From Stenotrophomonas sp. 610A2 (GTDB lineage Bacteria; Pseudomonadota; Gammaproteobacteria; Xanthomonadales; Xanthomonadaceae): DNA of 64,000 nucleotides. A model generated the notes under the pieces. That model did no database searches, was not told the origin of the DNA, and was given only the letters and a program-made list of their open reading frames with translations. Positions 27,440 to 35,557 of this stretch are shown piece after piece (positions within the stretch are counted from its first letter, which is position 1; each line of letters begins with the position of its first letter). The position numbers were made by a program, and so were the translations under genes. The DNA is taken from contig NZ_CP130832.1 in the NCBI RefSeq assembly GCF_030549615.1, positions 1,488,001-1,552,000 on the forward strand, given 5' to 3'.

Positions 27440-29536
27440 ATGTCGTTTTCCAAGCTCGTCCCGTTGTCCCTGACGGTTGCAATCGCCGCCTCGCTCGCTG
27501 CCTGTGGCAAGACCGATACCGCGCCCGCCGCGCCGGCTGCCGAAGCCAAGGCCGCGTTTGACCAGTCGCAGCTCAAGACCCAGCTGATCTCGCTCAACGC
27601 CGCCGACCTGGATCCGGCCGTGCAGGCCTGCGCTGACCTCAACGGCTTCGTCAACAGCAAGTGGCTCAAGGCCAACCCGGTGCCGGGCGACCAGACCACC
27701 TGGGGCAGCTTCGAGATCCTGCGCGAGCGCTCGCTGGAAGTGCAGCACGCGCTGGTCCAGCAGGCGGCCGCTGGCAAGGCTGCCGCCGGTTCCAACGAAG
27801 CCAAGATCGGCGACATCTGGAAGACCGGTTCGGACGAGGCTGCCATCGAGGCTGCCGGTATCAAGCCGCTGCAGCCGGAGCTGGACAAGATCGCCGCGCT
27901 GAATGACACCGCCGCCATCACCGGTTACCTGCGTGATGCCTATGCGCAGGGCAATGGCTTCCTGTTCTCGCTGTATGCCAGCCCGGACTTCAAGGATTCG
28001 TCCAACGTCATCGCCTATGTCGGCCAGGGTGGCCTCGGCCTGCCGGAGAAGGGCTATTACTTCGACGAATCGCAGGCCAAGATCCGCGAGGCCTATGTGG
28101 CCTATATCGAGCAGCTGCTGACCCTGTCCGGCGTTGATGCCGCGCAGGCCAAGGAGCAGGCCAAGGCGGTGATGGATTTCGAAACCCGCCTGGCCAAGGC
28201 TTCGCTGACGCGCATCGAGCTGCGTGACCCGGCCAAGCGCTACAACCCGCTCAGCGCCGCCGACGCCGACAAGCAGACCCCGAACTTCAGCTGGACCGCG
28301 CTGTTCGACACGCTGCAGATCCCGGCCAAGGACAAGTTCTCGCTGGCCCAGCCGGGCTTCTTCGGTGAAGTGGACAAGATGCTGGGCGACGTGCCGGCCG
28401 CCACCTGGCAGGCCTACCTGCGTTTCCACACCGTGGACAACGCTGCGCCGTACCTGAGCAAGAACTTCGAGCAGGCCAACTTCGATTTCTTCAGCAAGAC
28501 CCTGCGCGGCCAGCAGGAAATGCAGCCGCGCTGGAAGCGCGTGCTGGATTCGGTGAACGGCTCGATGGGTGAAGCACTGGGCCAGCTGTACGTGGACGCG
28601 GTGTTCCCGGCCGAATCCAAGGTGGCCATGCAGCACCTGGTGGAAAACCTGTCGGTCGCACTGAAGGCACGCCTGGAAACCCTGCCGTGGATGGGCGAGG
28701 ACACCAAGAAGAAGGCGCTGGAGAAGTGGGCCAGCTTCACCCCGAAGATCGGCTACCCGGACAAGTGGCGCGACTGGTCGGGCCTGACCACCAACAGCGA
28801 CAGCTACCTGGGCAACGTGCAGGCCGCGCAGGCGTTCAACTACCGCTACATGCTGGCCAAGATCGGCAAGCCGGTGGACAAGACCGAGTGGGGCATGACC
28901 CCGCAGACCGTCAACGCCTACTACAACGCGACCAAGAACGAGATCGTGTTCCCGGCTGCCATCCTGCAGCCGCCGTTCTTCGACGCCAAGGCTGATCCGG
29001 CGCTCAACTACGGTGGCATCGGTGCAGTCATCGGTCACGAAATGATGCACGGCTATGACGACTCGGGCAGCCAGTTCGCTGCCAATGGCAACTTCGACAA
29101 CTGGTGGACCGACGCTGATCGCACTGCGTTCAACAGCCGCACCGACCAGCTGGTCGCGCAGTTCGACGGCTATGAGTCGCTGCCGGGCGTCAACGTCAAG
29201 GGCAAGCTGACCCTCGGCGAGAACATTGGTGATCTCGGCGGCCTGACCGTTGCCTATGACGCGCTGCAGATGGCGCTGAAGGAAGACGAGAAGCTCAACG
29301 TACCGGTCGATGGCTATACCCAGGACCAGCGCTTCTTCATGAACTGGGCCACCGTGTGGCGCCGTAACTTCACCGAAGGCGAGCTGCGCGTGCGCCTGAA
29401 CACCGACCCGCATGCACCGGCCAACTTCCGTGCCAACGGTGCGCCGTCCAACATGCCGTCGTATGCCGCTGCGTTCCAGTGCAAGGCCGGTGATGCGATG
29501 GTGCGTGGCGATGACAAGCGGGTTGTGATCTGGTGA
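27440..29536 (+). CDS. pepO: M13 family zinc metallopeptidase, lipoprotein
   Basis: 698 residues. Start at 27440, chosen from GGAG 7 bases upstream; 27434 is two codons earlier. The signal ends in IAASLAACGKT, a lipobox with Cys as the lipidated residue, so the protein is periplasmic and anchored. M13 catalytic motifs: HEMMHGYDDSG (H-E-x-x-H) and GENIGDLGGL (third zinc ligand Glu and E-x3-D). NAYYNATKNEIVFPAAILQ is the M13 substrate-binding strand. It cleaves oligopeptides. Single gene with a terminator at 29567. Confidence 0.95.
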   Translation: MSFSKLVPLSLTVAIAASLAACGKTDTAPAAPAAEAKAAFDQSQLKTQLISLNAADLDPAVQACADLNGFVNSKWLKANPVPGDQTTWGSFEILRERSLEVQHALVQQAAAGKAAAGSNEAKIGDIWKTGSDEAAIEAAGIKPLQPELDKIAALNDTAAITGYLRDAYAQGNGFLFSLYASPDFKDSSNVIAYVGQGGLGLPEKGYYFDESQAKIREAYVAYIEQLLTLSGVDAAQAKEQAKAVMDFETRLAKASLTRIELRDPAKRYNPLSAADADKQTPNFSWTALFDTLQIPAKDKFSLAQPGFFGEVDKMLGDVPAATWQAYLRFHTVDNAAPYLSKNFEQANFDFFSKTLRGQQEMQPRWKRVLDSVNGSMGEALGQLYVDAVFPAESKVAMQHLVENLSVALKARLETLPWMGEDTKKKALEKWASFTPKIGYPDKWRDWSGLTTNSDSYLGNVQAAQAFNYRYMLAKIGKPVDKTEWGMTPQTVNAYYNATKNEIVFPAAILQPPFFDAKADPALNYGGIGAVIGHEMMHGYDDSGSQFAANGNFDNWWTDADRTAFNSRTDQLVAQFDGYESLPGVNVKGKLTLGENIGDLGGLTVAYDALQMALKEDEKLNVPVDGYTQDQRFFMNWATVWRRNFTEGELRVRLNTDPHAPANFRANGAPSNMPSYAAAFQCKAGDAMVRGDDKRVVIW

Positions 29537-29566
29537 TTGCAGTTGTTTGATCGCGATCTGTGAATG

Positions 29567-29600
29567 AAGAAGGCCCGGCAATGCCGGGCCTTCTTTTTTG
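29567..29600 (+). terminator. Terminator of the M13 peptidase gene
   Basis: AAGAAGGCCCGGC-AAT-GCCGGGCCTTCTT followed by TTTT, 31 bases after the stop. The flanking A and T runs make it usable in both directions. Confidence 0.88.
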
Positions 29601-29633
29601 GGTGATCACTTTGACGATGAGCAGTCCGGCTTT

Positions 29634-29732
29634 TGTAGGAGCGGCGTAAGCCGCGAAGCAGATACATCATCAGATGGCATATCTACCAAGGGTTCCAGCA
29701 ATGCCAGCTTCGCGGCTTACGCCGCTCCTACA
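29634..29732. repeat. Paired REP element overlapping the map 3' end
   Basis: TGTAGGAGCGGCGTAAGCCG and CGGCTTACGCCGCTCCTACA arms flank a 60-base core. The right arm reaches into the last codons of map (stop at 29728), so the element abuts the coding end. Confidence 0.8.
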
Positions 29733-30519
29733 CCAGCGCGCCCAGCAGCTTCTGCGCGATGGCCCGTTCTTCATCGCGCAGGGTCAATACGCGCACGCCG
29801 GTCTCCGTCACCTCGACGGTATGCTCGCATTGCGCCGACAACTTTCCATCGCGTGTGGTCACGGTCCAACCATCATCGTGGTTGTCGATCGCCGCACGGC
29901 CCTGGTTGATCATCGGTTCGATGGTGAAGGTCATGCCGGCCTGCAGTTCGAGTCCGGCGCCACGATGCCCGTAATGCAGCACCTGCGGCTCTTCGTGCAT
30001 TTCGCGGCCAATGCCGTGGCCGCAGTATTCCTTCACCACCGAATAGCCGGCGTCCTTGGCGTGGCGGTTGATCGCAAAGCCGATGTCGCCCAGGGTTGCG
30101 CCGGGGCGCACCGTGGCGATGCCCTTCCACATGGCTTCGTTGGTGACGCGCACCAGGCGTTTGGCTTGATGGCTCACCTCGCCGATCAGGAACATGCGGC
30201 TGGAGTCGGCGATGTAGCCGTTCTTCTCCAGGGTGATGTCCAGGTTGACGATGCTGCCACTGCGCAGGATGTCCTTCGATGACGGCACGCCGTGGCAGAC
30301 AACCGTATCTATGGAGCTGTTGAGTACATAGGCGAAGCCATACTGGCCCTTGCTGGCTGGGCGCGCCTGCAGTTGATCGACGATGAAACGCTCGACCCAG
30401 TCGTTTACCTGCAGGGTGCTCAAGCCCTCCAGCGGCAGCTTGTTCAATGCTTCGAACACTGACGCGAGGAGGCGCCCGGATTCGGCCATCAATGCAAGTT
30501 CGTGCGGCTGCTTGATCAT
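29728..30519 (-). CDS. map: Type I methionine aminopeptidase
   Basis: 263 residues. It removes the N-terminal Met from nascent proteins. Metal ligands are visible in SIVNLDITLEKNGYIADSSR (Asp pair), YCGHGIGREMHEEPQVLHYG (His), TFTIEPMINQG and TVEVTETGVRVL (Glu residues). Compared with usual Map, the N-terminus is normal (IKQPHELALMAESGRLLASV). The ATG overlaps the stop of the ParD-like gene (ATGA), so it is the second gene of a coupled pair. Confidence 0.95.
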   Translation of the reverse strand: MIKQPHELALMAESGRLLASVFEALNKLPLEGLSTLQVNDWVERFIVDQLQARPASKGQYGFAYVLNSSIDTVVCHGVPSSKDILRSGSIVNLDITLEKNGYIADSSRMFLIGEVSHQAKRLVRVTNEAMWKGIATVRPGATLGDIGFAINRHAKDAGYSVVKEYCGHGIGREMHEEPQVLHYGHRGAGLELQAGMTFTIEPMINQGRAAIDNHDDGWTVTTRDGKLSAQCEHTVEVTETGVRVLTLRDEERAIAQKLLGALV

Positions 30520-30728
30520 GCCTCTGCCACCCGCATGCTTGCCGGGCTCACCCCGGCTGCCGCAAGTTCGCGCGCCACCAGCTCCTGGAAGCTCAGCTGC
30601 GGGTTCAGCTCGCAGAGCATGCCGATCCTGATCCAGAACCCGGCTTGGGCATTGATGGAGCGGCCAGACACGGTGCTGGCCTTGCGCAGGTTGTCGTGCA
30701 GTTCGTCGTCGATGTTCACGATGCCCAT
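30516..30728 (-). CDS. ParD-like antitoxin-family protein
   Basis: 70 residues with a ribbon-helix-helix-like start (IVNIDDELHDNLRKASTVSG then RSINAQAGFWIRIGML) that fits the ParD-like antitoxin family (PF11903). No toxin gene accompanies it. Instead it is translationally coupled to map. It may be a DNA-binding autoregulator or a domesticated antitoxin. An AT-rich ATATGATTCATATGCGAATC dyad at about 30752-30771 upstream could be its operator. Confidence 0.8.
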   Translation of the reverse strand: MGIVNIDDELHDNLRKASTVSGRSINAQAGFWIRIGMLCELNPQLSFQELVARELAAAGVSPASMRVAEA

Positions 30729-30932
30729 CGGTCGCTCCGTTGATCGAATATATGATTCATATGCGAATCATATTCCCCATGTGCTGAACAGGACACCGGA
30801 AGCGAGCTGGCGGTAGTAGCTGCCAAGCTAAAAGGGGGAGGGGCTGAGTGCGAAGATCGAGCCTGCAGGGCGGGCGTGCCGCCAGCTCAAGCGCGGAATG
30901 GCGCTTGTTCAGGTTTTCGATCAGGGCTGGGG

Positions 30933-30961
30933 TTGGAATGGGGCGGAGTGGTCGCTATAAT
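30933..30961 (+). promoter_or_regulatory. Sigma-70 promoter of the rpsP operon
   Basis: TTGGAA, 17 bases, then a perfect TATAAT, ending 52 bases before the rpsP ATG. It is the strongest core promoter seen by eye in this window. Confidence 0.75.
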
Positions 30962-31013
30962 CGCCGGCTTACCGCGCCATCCTGGCGACTGGGCAACATA
31001 GGAAAACACCACC

Positions 31014-31274
31014 ATGGTCAAGATTCGACTGACCCGCGGCGGCGCCAAGAAGCGTCCGTTCTACCACATCATCGTCACCGACGTCCGTAGCGCCCGCGAC
31101 GGCCGCAACATCGAGCGCGTCGGTTACTACAACCCGGTTGCCCAGGGTGCTGAGCAGCGCGTTGTGCTGGATATCGCCGCTGTCGACAAGTGGGTTGCCA
31201 ACGGCGCCCAGCTGACCGACAAGGTTCGCAACCTGTACAAGGAAGCGACCAAGGCCCAGGCCGCTGCGGCCTGA
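31014..31274 (+). CDS. rpsP: 30S ribosomal protein S16
   Basis: 86 residues. [20 protein letters not shown] at the N-terminus is the S16 signature. It binds 16S rRNA early in 30S assembly. TAGGAAA lies 8 bases before the ATG at 31014. First gene of the conserved rpsP-rimM-trmD-rplS operon. Confidence 0.98.
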   Translation: MVKIRLTRGGAKKRPFYHIIVTDVRSARDGRNIERVGYYNPVAQGAEQRVVLDIAAVDKWVANGAQLTDKVRNLYKEATKAQAAAA

Positions 31275-31281
31275 TCCTGGC

Positions 31282-31303
31282 GGGCCGCGCGAAAGCGCGG
31301 CCC
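31282..31303 (+). other. GNRA-capped stem-loop between rpsP and rimM
   Basis: GGGCCGCGC-GAAA-GCGCGGCCC is a perfect 9-bp GC stem with a GAAA tetraloop. It starts 8 bases after the rpsP stop and ends 10 bases before the rimM ATG. There is no T run, so it is probably an RNA processing or translation-control element that keeps RimM/TrmD output below that of S16. Confidence 0.65.
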
Positions 31304-31312
31304 GACTGCTAT

Positions 31313-31828
31313 ATGAAGAAAGATATCGAGCGCCGGATCCTGCTGGGCAGGGTTGCCGGCGTTTTTGGTGTGCGCGGCGAACTGAAGCTTGAGTCCTGGA
31401 CCGAGCCACGTTCCGCCATTTTCAAATACCAGCCCTGGATTCTGCGTACCCCCGCGGGGCAGGAGTCCGAGCTGACCGGTGTACGTGGCCGTGATTCGGG
31501 CAAGACCCTGGTGGCGACCTTCCCGGGTGTGACCGATCGCGACGTGGCCGAGGCCATGCGCGGGACCGAGATCTACGTCGCCCGCAGCGCCTTGCCGCCG
31601 CCGAGCGCGGATGAGTATTACTGGGTCGATCTTGAAGGCCTGGACGTGCAGACCGTCGAAGGCGTCAAGCTGGGTATCGCCTCGCATCTGTTCAGTACCG
31701 GCTCCAACGACGTGCTGGTTACCCGCGGCGACCGTGAGCGGATGATTCCGTTCGTGATGGGCGACTTCGTCAAATCCGTGGATTTCGAGGCCAACCTGAT
31801 CGTGGTCGACTGGGATCCGGAGTTCTAA
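31313..31828 (+). CDS. rimM: 16S rRNA processing protein RimM
   Basis: 171 residues from the ATG at 31313. [20 protein letters not shown] is the RimM N-terminal signature, and the PRC-barrel half contains [14 protein letters not shown]. It assists 30S 3'-domain maturation. The trmD GTG follows 5 bases after its stop. Confidence 0.97.
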   Translation: MKKDIERRILLGRVAGVFGVRGELKLESWTEPRSAIFKYQPWILRTPAGQESELTGVRGRDSGKTLVATFPGVTDRDVAEAMRGTEIYVARSALPPPSADEYYWVDLEGLDVQTVEGVKLGIASHLFSTGSNDVLVTRGDRERMIPFVMGDFVKSVDFEANLIVVDWDPEF

Positions 31829-31833
31829 AGCCC

Positions 31834-32613
31834 GTGCGTGTAGACGTCATCAGCCTGTTCCCGGAATTTCTCGCCCAATCTGCCGCGCTGGGCGTGGTCG
31901 GTCGTGCGCAGGAGCGGGGACTGCTGGAACTGCATGGTTGGAACCCGCGCGACTATGCCGAGGGCAATTACCGCCGGGTGGACGACCGTCCGTTTGGCGG
32001 CGGCCCGGGCATGGTGATGCTGATCGAGCCCCTGCGCGCTGCCCTTGCGGCTGCGCGTGAGGCAGATCCGACGCCGGCACCGGTGATCTACCTGAGCCCG
32101 CAGGGGCGACTGCTGGACCAGGCCAAGGTTCGTGAACTTGCAGCCTTGCCGCGGATGATCCTGCTGTGCGGTCGTTATGAAGGCGTGGACGAGCGCTTTC
32201 TGGCGAGCGAGGTGGACGAGGAGGTTTCCATTGGTGATTACGTGCTGTCCGGCGGTGAGCTGGGTGCGGCGGTGATCATCGATGCGGTGACCCGTCTGCA
32301 GGAAGGTGCCTTGAACGACGCCGAATCTGCGGTACAGGACAGTTTTGAAGGTGACGGACTGCTGGATTGCCCGCACTACAGTCATCCGGCCAGCCATGCG
32401 CTGGGCGATGTGCCGGACGTGCTGCGCTCCGGTAACCATGCCGCCATTGCCGCCTGGCGCCGCCAGCAATCCTTGCTGCGCACGTCGCTGCGGCGTCCGG
32501 ACCTGCTGGACGAGGCTGGCCTGAACAAGGCCGACCGCAAGCTGCTGGCCGAGGCCCGGCAGGCGCTTGCAGATTCATTCAAACAAGCTACTGGCGCCGA
32601 GGGCGGACAGTAA
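31834..32613 (+). CDS. trmD: tRNA (guanine-37-N1) methyltransferase
   Basis: 259 residues from a GTG at 31834 ([11 protein letters not shown]). The deep trefoil-knot SAM site is seen in [13 protein letters not shown] and [20 protein letters not shown]. It makes m1G37 in tRNAs to prevent +1 frameshifting. [12 protein letters not shown] is also conserved. Coupled to rimM by a 5-base gap. Confidence 0.98.
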   Translation: MRVDVISLFPEFLAQSAALGVVGRAQERGLLELHGWNPRDYAEGNYRRVDDRPFGGGPGMVMLIEPLRAALAAAREADPTPAPVIYLSPQGRLLDQAKVRELAALPRMILLCGRYEGVDERFLASEVDEEVSIGDYVLSGGELGAAVIIDAVTRLQEGALNDAESAVQDSFEGDGLLDCPHYSHPASHALGDVPDVLRSGNHAAIAAWRRQQSLLRTSLRRPDLLDEAGLNKADRKLLAEARQALADSFKQATGAEGGQ

Positions 32614-32748
32614 GTTAGAATTACGAGTTCCCGTCGGCTGAATGGCTTGACGTGGTGCCAGAACAATAACGTGCAGCGCAATCCGGCGACTGTATGAGCC
32701 TAAGCTGTCGATACCGACACGCCCACCCCGAACAATCGGTGTAACCCA

Positions 32749-33159
32749 ATGAGCAAGCTGAACAAGTCCATCGTCGCGGAATTCGAATCCGCCCAGATCA
32801 CCCGCGAACTGCCGAAGTTCAGCCAGGGCGACACCGTCGTGGTGAACGTGAAGGTCAAGGAAGGCAACCGTGAGCGCGTGCAGGCATACGAAGGCGTCGT
32901 CATCGGCACCAAGAATGCTGGCCTGAACTCCGCTTTCACCGTGCGCAAGATCTCGCACGGCTACGGCGTCGAGCGCGTCTTCCAGACCCACAGCGCCATC
33001 ATCGACTCGGTCGAAGTGAAGCGTCGCGGTAAGGTTCGCGCCGGTAAGCTGTACTACCTGCGTGGCCTGGAAGGCAAGGCTGCCCGCATCAAGGAAGATC
33101 TGGCTGCTGCCCAGCAGGCCAAGGCTGCTCGCCTGGCTGCCAAGGCTTCCGCCGAGTAA
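32749..33159 (+). CDS. rplS: 50S ribosomal protein L19
   Basis: 136 residues. [20 protein letters not shown] and [14 protein letters not shown] are L19 signatures; an Ala/Lys-rich tail follows. It sits at the 30S-50S interface. The 135-base gap after trmD has no clear feature. Terminator at 33190. Confidence 0.98.
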   Translation: MSKLNKSIVAEFESAQITRELPKFSQGDTVVVNVKVKEGNRERVQAYEGVVIGTKNAGLNSAFTVRKISHGYGVERVFQTHSAIIDSVEVKRRGKVRAGKLYYLRGLEGKAARIKEDLAAAQQAKAARLAAKASAE

Positions 33160-33189
33160 TCCCGCCAACAGGCCGCGCCTGTTTGCAGC

Positions 33190-33219
33190 AACGGCCACCT
33201 TCGGGTGGCCGTTTGCGTT
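33190..33219 (+). terminator. Terminator of the rpsP operon
   Basis: ACGGCCACC-TTCG-GGTGGCCGT with a UUCG-type loop, followed by TTGCGTTTG. Confidence 0.75.
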
Positions 33220-33265
33220 TGTGGGGTTGGGTGAAGTGGAAGCTGGAAGCTGGGAAAGCTTTGAG

Positions 33266-33425
33266 GCTCAAAAGCTCAAAAGCTCAAAAGCTCAGAAGCT
33301 CAGAAGCTCAGAAGCTCAGAAGCTCAGAAGCTCAGAAGCTCAAAAGCTCAAAAGCTCAAAAGCTCAAAAGCTCAAAAGCTCAAAAGCTCAAAAGCTCAAA
33401 AGCTCAAAAGCGTAGAAGCGTAGAA
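33266..33425. repeat. 8-bp tandem repeat (microsatellite), 20 units
   Basis: Eighteen perfect-length units of GCTCARAA run from 33266 to 33409. The first three are CAAAA, six from 33290 are CAGAA, and nine from 33338 are CAAAA. Two GCGTAGAA units then follow. The array lies between the rplS terminator and a MITE-like palindrome. Because 8 is not a multiple of 3, any ORF through it is incidental. Confidence 0.97.
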
Positions 33426-33602
33426 GCCCCCTCATCCGCCCTTCGGGCACCTTCTCCCGCAAGCGGGAGAAGGGAAGGCTGGCATTGCTGGGGGCTGGTG
33501 CATTGCTTGCGCTCTGCGCGGGCAACTATCCGATAGCAGAAAAGCCCACCTGTCCCTTCTCCCGCTTGCGGGAGAAGGGACAGGTGGGCGGATGAGGGGG
33601 CT
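33425..33602. repeat. MITE-like element with 17-bp terminal inverted repeats
   Basis: AGCCCCCTCATCCGCCC at 33425-33441 is repeated inverted as GGGCGGATGAGGGGGCT at 33586-33602. Inside are CTTCTCCCGC-AAG-CGGGAGAAG and a perfect 21-bp stem with a TT loop at 33545-33588 (arms CCCACCTGTCCCTTCTCCC...). No ORF. It starts where the 8-bp repeat ends. Confidence 0.8.
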
Positions 33603-33624
33603 TTTGATTCCCGCCTTGCAACCC

Positions 33625-35424
33625 TCAGCGGAAATGCGCCTCGATCTGCTCCAGCGTCTTGCCCTTGGTTTCCGGCAGCCAGAACGCGGCAATCAGGAAG
33701 AACGCAAACGTACACGCCGCCCAGAACAGGAACATGCTGGCGTAGCCGTAGTGGCCCACCGTCGGCAGGAACACCGCCGCTATCGTGGTCGACACGAACT
33801 GGTTGATCAGCAGCGCGATGCTCATGCCGTTCGAGCGGATGCGGTTTGGCATCAACTCCGACAAGGCCAGCCACACGCATACGCCCGGGCCGACCGCGAA
33901 GAACGCCACGAATACCAGGATGCAGGCCGCCACCGCCCAACCATGCGAAGCCGGCGGCACCGCACCGATCCAGGCCTGCTCGATGCGCAACGGTGCCTCG
34001 GCTGCGGCGCTTGGGTCGGGGAAGGGATTCAGGTGCAGGCTGCGGAAGAAACGGCCAATCACGCTGTCGGCATGCACGGTGCTGGAGCGCTCGATCAACA
34101 GCTGCTGATCGCTGGGGTTATCACTGCGCAGCGAACGCACATCGCTGAAGCCGCCATAGCTCCACGACACCGTCAGCTGCGAGGGTTGCCCGTCGCGATT
34201 GCGGGTGCCGGCCAGCTGATGCCATTGCGCCGCATCCAGCTGCAACTGCAGGCCATCTGCCTGCACCGCACGCTGCAACACCTGCTGCACATCGGCGCGG
34301 CCCTGCTCGGCCTTGAAGAACAGCATCGCTGCCGCCAGCAGGGCAAGACAGATGCCGCCACTGCCGATCATCAACAGGAACTTGCGGCCCTTGCGATCCA
34401 CCAGGAACAAGGCGACCAGCGTCATGATCACGTTGAGCAGCTTGATCGCTACATCCGCGCCGTTCGCAGCTGCACCGGGCAGACCAGCCTGATTGAGGAT
34501 GTTGACCGCGTAAGCGAGGATCGAGTTGATGCCGGTGGCCTGGGTGAAGGCCAGCACCAGGCAGGCCAGCACGAACGGCACCATGTAGCGGCGGCTGAAA
34601 AGCCGGTCGCGCTCGCCTTCGGCTTTCGCGATGACTGGATTCTGGATCTGCGCCAGCGTGGCTTCCACCTGTGACGGCGGCAGCGTGGCCTGCAGGCCGC
34701 GACGCGCGGCATCGATGCGACCGCGACGTGCCAGCCAACGCGGTGATTCATTTAGCCAGAACAGGCCAATGCAGAACACCACGCCCGGCAGCAGGCAGGT
34801 CCAGAAAATCGTGCGCCAGGCCTGGTCCTTCACCGCGAACAGGTGTTGCGCCTGCTGCACCAGTGGCAGGTTGCGCACCGACTCGGTCGCTGCATCCACC
34901 GAATGCGCCTGATACAGGCCAATCAAGGCAGCCAGCACCAGGCCTACCGTCAGCAGCAGCTGGAACATTGCCGCGCCGCGGCCGCGTCGTTCCGGTCCCA
35001 GCACTTCGGCCAGATACAAAGGCACCACAACGCCGATCAAACCGCCGCTGATGCCTTGCAACAGGCGTCCAAGCAGCAGCGGTGTATAGCCGGAGGCCAG
35101 CGCCATGATCGGGATGCTGGCTGTGAACAGCACGCCGGCCAGCATCATCGCGCCACGGCGGCCGATCAGGTCGGCGATCATGCCGGCGAACAGCGACGAC
35201 AACACGCTGCCCAGCAATACGGCGGCAACCACGAAGCCCATCTGCTGGCTGCTCAGCTGCCAGGCATGGCTGGCGGTCGCTTCCAGATAGGGCAGGGCGC
35301 CGGCAATGATGCCGATGTCGATGCCGTACAGCAGGCCGCCAAGACCGGCGATGAAAAGGAGATAGCGCACGGGCCAACGCGGCGCGGCGTCGCTGGCGGG
35401 CACGGCAAAAGTGGTGTCGGTCAT
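33625..35424 (-). CDS. MFS sugar porter, probable GalNAc permease
   Basis: 599 residues from the ATG at 35424. Twelve-span sugar porter family: GLLYGIDIGIIAGALPYLEA in TM1, RRGAMMLAGVLFTAS, VPLYLAEVLGPERRGRGA (the PESPR-like loop region) and NESPRWLARRGR. A hydrophilic stretch of about 130 residues between the ninth and tenth spans (from KAEQGRADVQQ to IGAVPPASHG) is longer than usual and should face the periplasm. It is the last gene of the leftward aga cluster, 133 bases after agaA with a GTAG palindrome between. GalNAc as substrate is inferred from context. Confidence 0.85.
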   Translation of the reverse strand: MTDTTFAVPASDAAPRWPVRYLLFIAGLGGLLYGIDIGIIAGALPYLEATASHAWQLSSQQMGFVVAAVLLGSVLSSLFAGMIADLIGRRGAMMLAGVLFTASIPIMALASGYTPLLLGRLLQGISGGLIGVVVPLYLAEVLGPERRGRGAAMFQLLLTVGLVLAALIGLYQAHSVDAATESVRNLPLVQQAQHLFAVKDQAWRTIFWTCLLPGVVFCIGLFWLNESPRWLARRGRIDAARRGLQATLPPSQVEATLAQIQNPVIAKAEGERDRLFSRRYMVPFVLACLVLAFTQATGINSILAYAVNILNQAGLPGAAANGADVAIKLLNVIMTLVALFLVDRKGRKFLLMIGSGGICLALLAAAMLFFKAEQGRADVQQVLQRAVQADGLQLQLDAAQWHQLAGTRNRDGQPSQLTVSWSYGGFSDVRSLRSDNPSDQQLLIERSSTVHADSVIGRFFRSLHLNPFPDPSAAAEAPLRIEQAWIGAVPPASHGWAVAACILVFVAFFAVGPGVCVWLALSELMPNRIRSNGMSIALLINQFVSTTIAAVFLPTVGHYGYASMFLFWAACTFAFFLIAAFWLPETKGKTLEQIEAHFR

Positions 35425-35524
35425 CGGCGCGTTCCTGGGGCTGGTTTTGTGGTGCCGGGCCCTGCCCGGTTTGCCGTGCGGGTGCGTGGCGTGTTCCGGT
35501 GATATGGCTACCGGAACGGAAGGC

Positions 35525-35547
35525 TGCCGAGCATGGCTCGGCACTAC
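35525..35547 (-). repeat. GTAG-type (SMAG-like) palindrome
   Basis: Single TGCCGAGC-AT-GGCTCGGCA followed by CTAC, in the agaA-permease gap. It could shape mRNA stability between the two cistrons. Confidence 0.8.
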
Positions 35548-35557
35548 ATGGAGCGGG

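Noticed and set aside
27014..29581. 855-codon open frame on the minus strand
   Set aside because: It lies antisense to the M13 peptidase gene and the MscS gene start; it is His/Gln/Arg-rich without motifs, the usual mirror of a high-GC gene.
30516..30728. Complete toxin-antitoxin module
   Set aside because: No toxin-like ORF on either side; the partner is map.
33266..33425. Repetitive coding region (KAQKLKSS-like peptide)
   Set aside because: All frames are open only because an 8-bp repeat cycles through three frames; no start or ribosome site.
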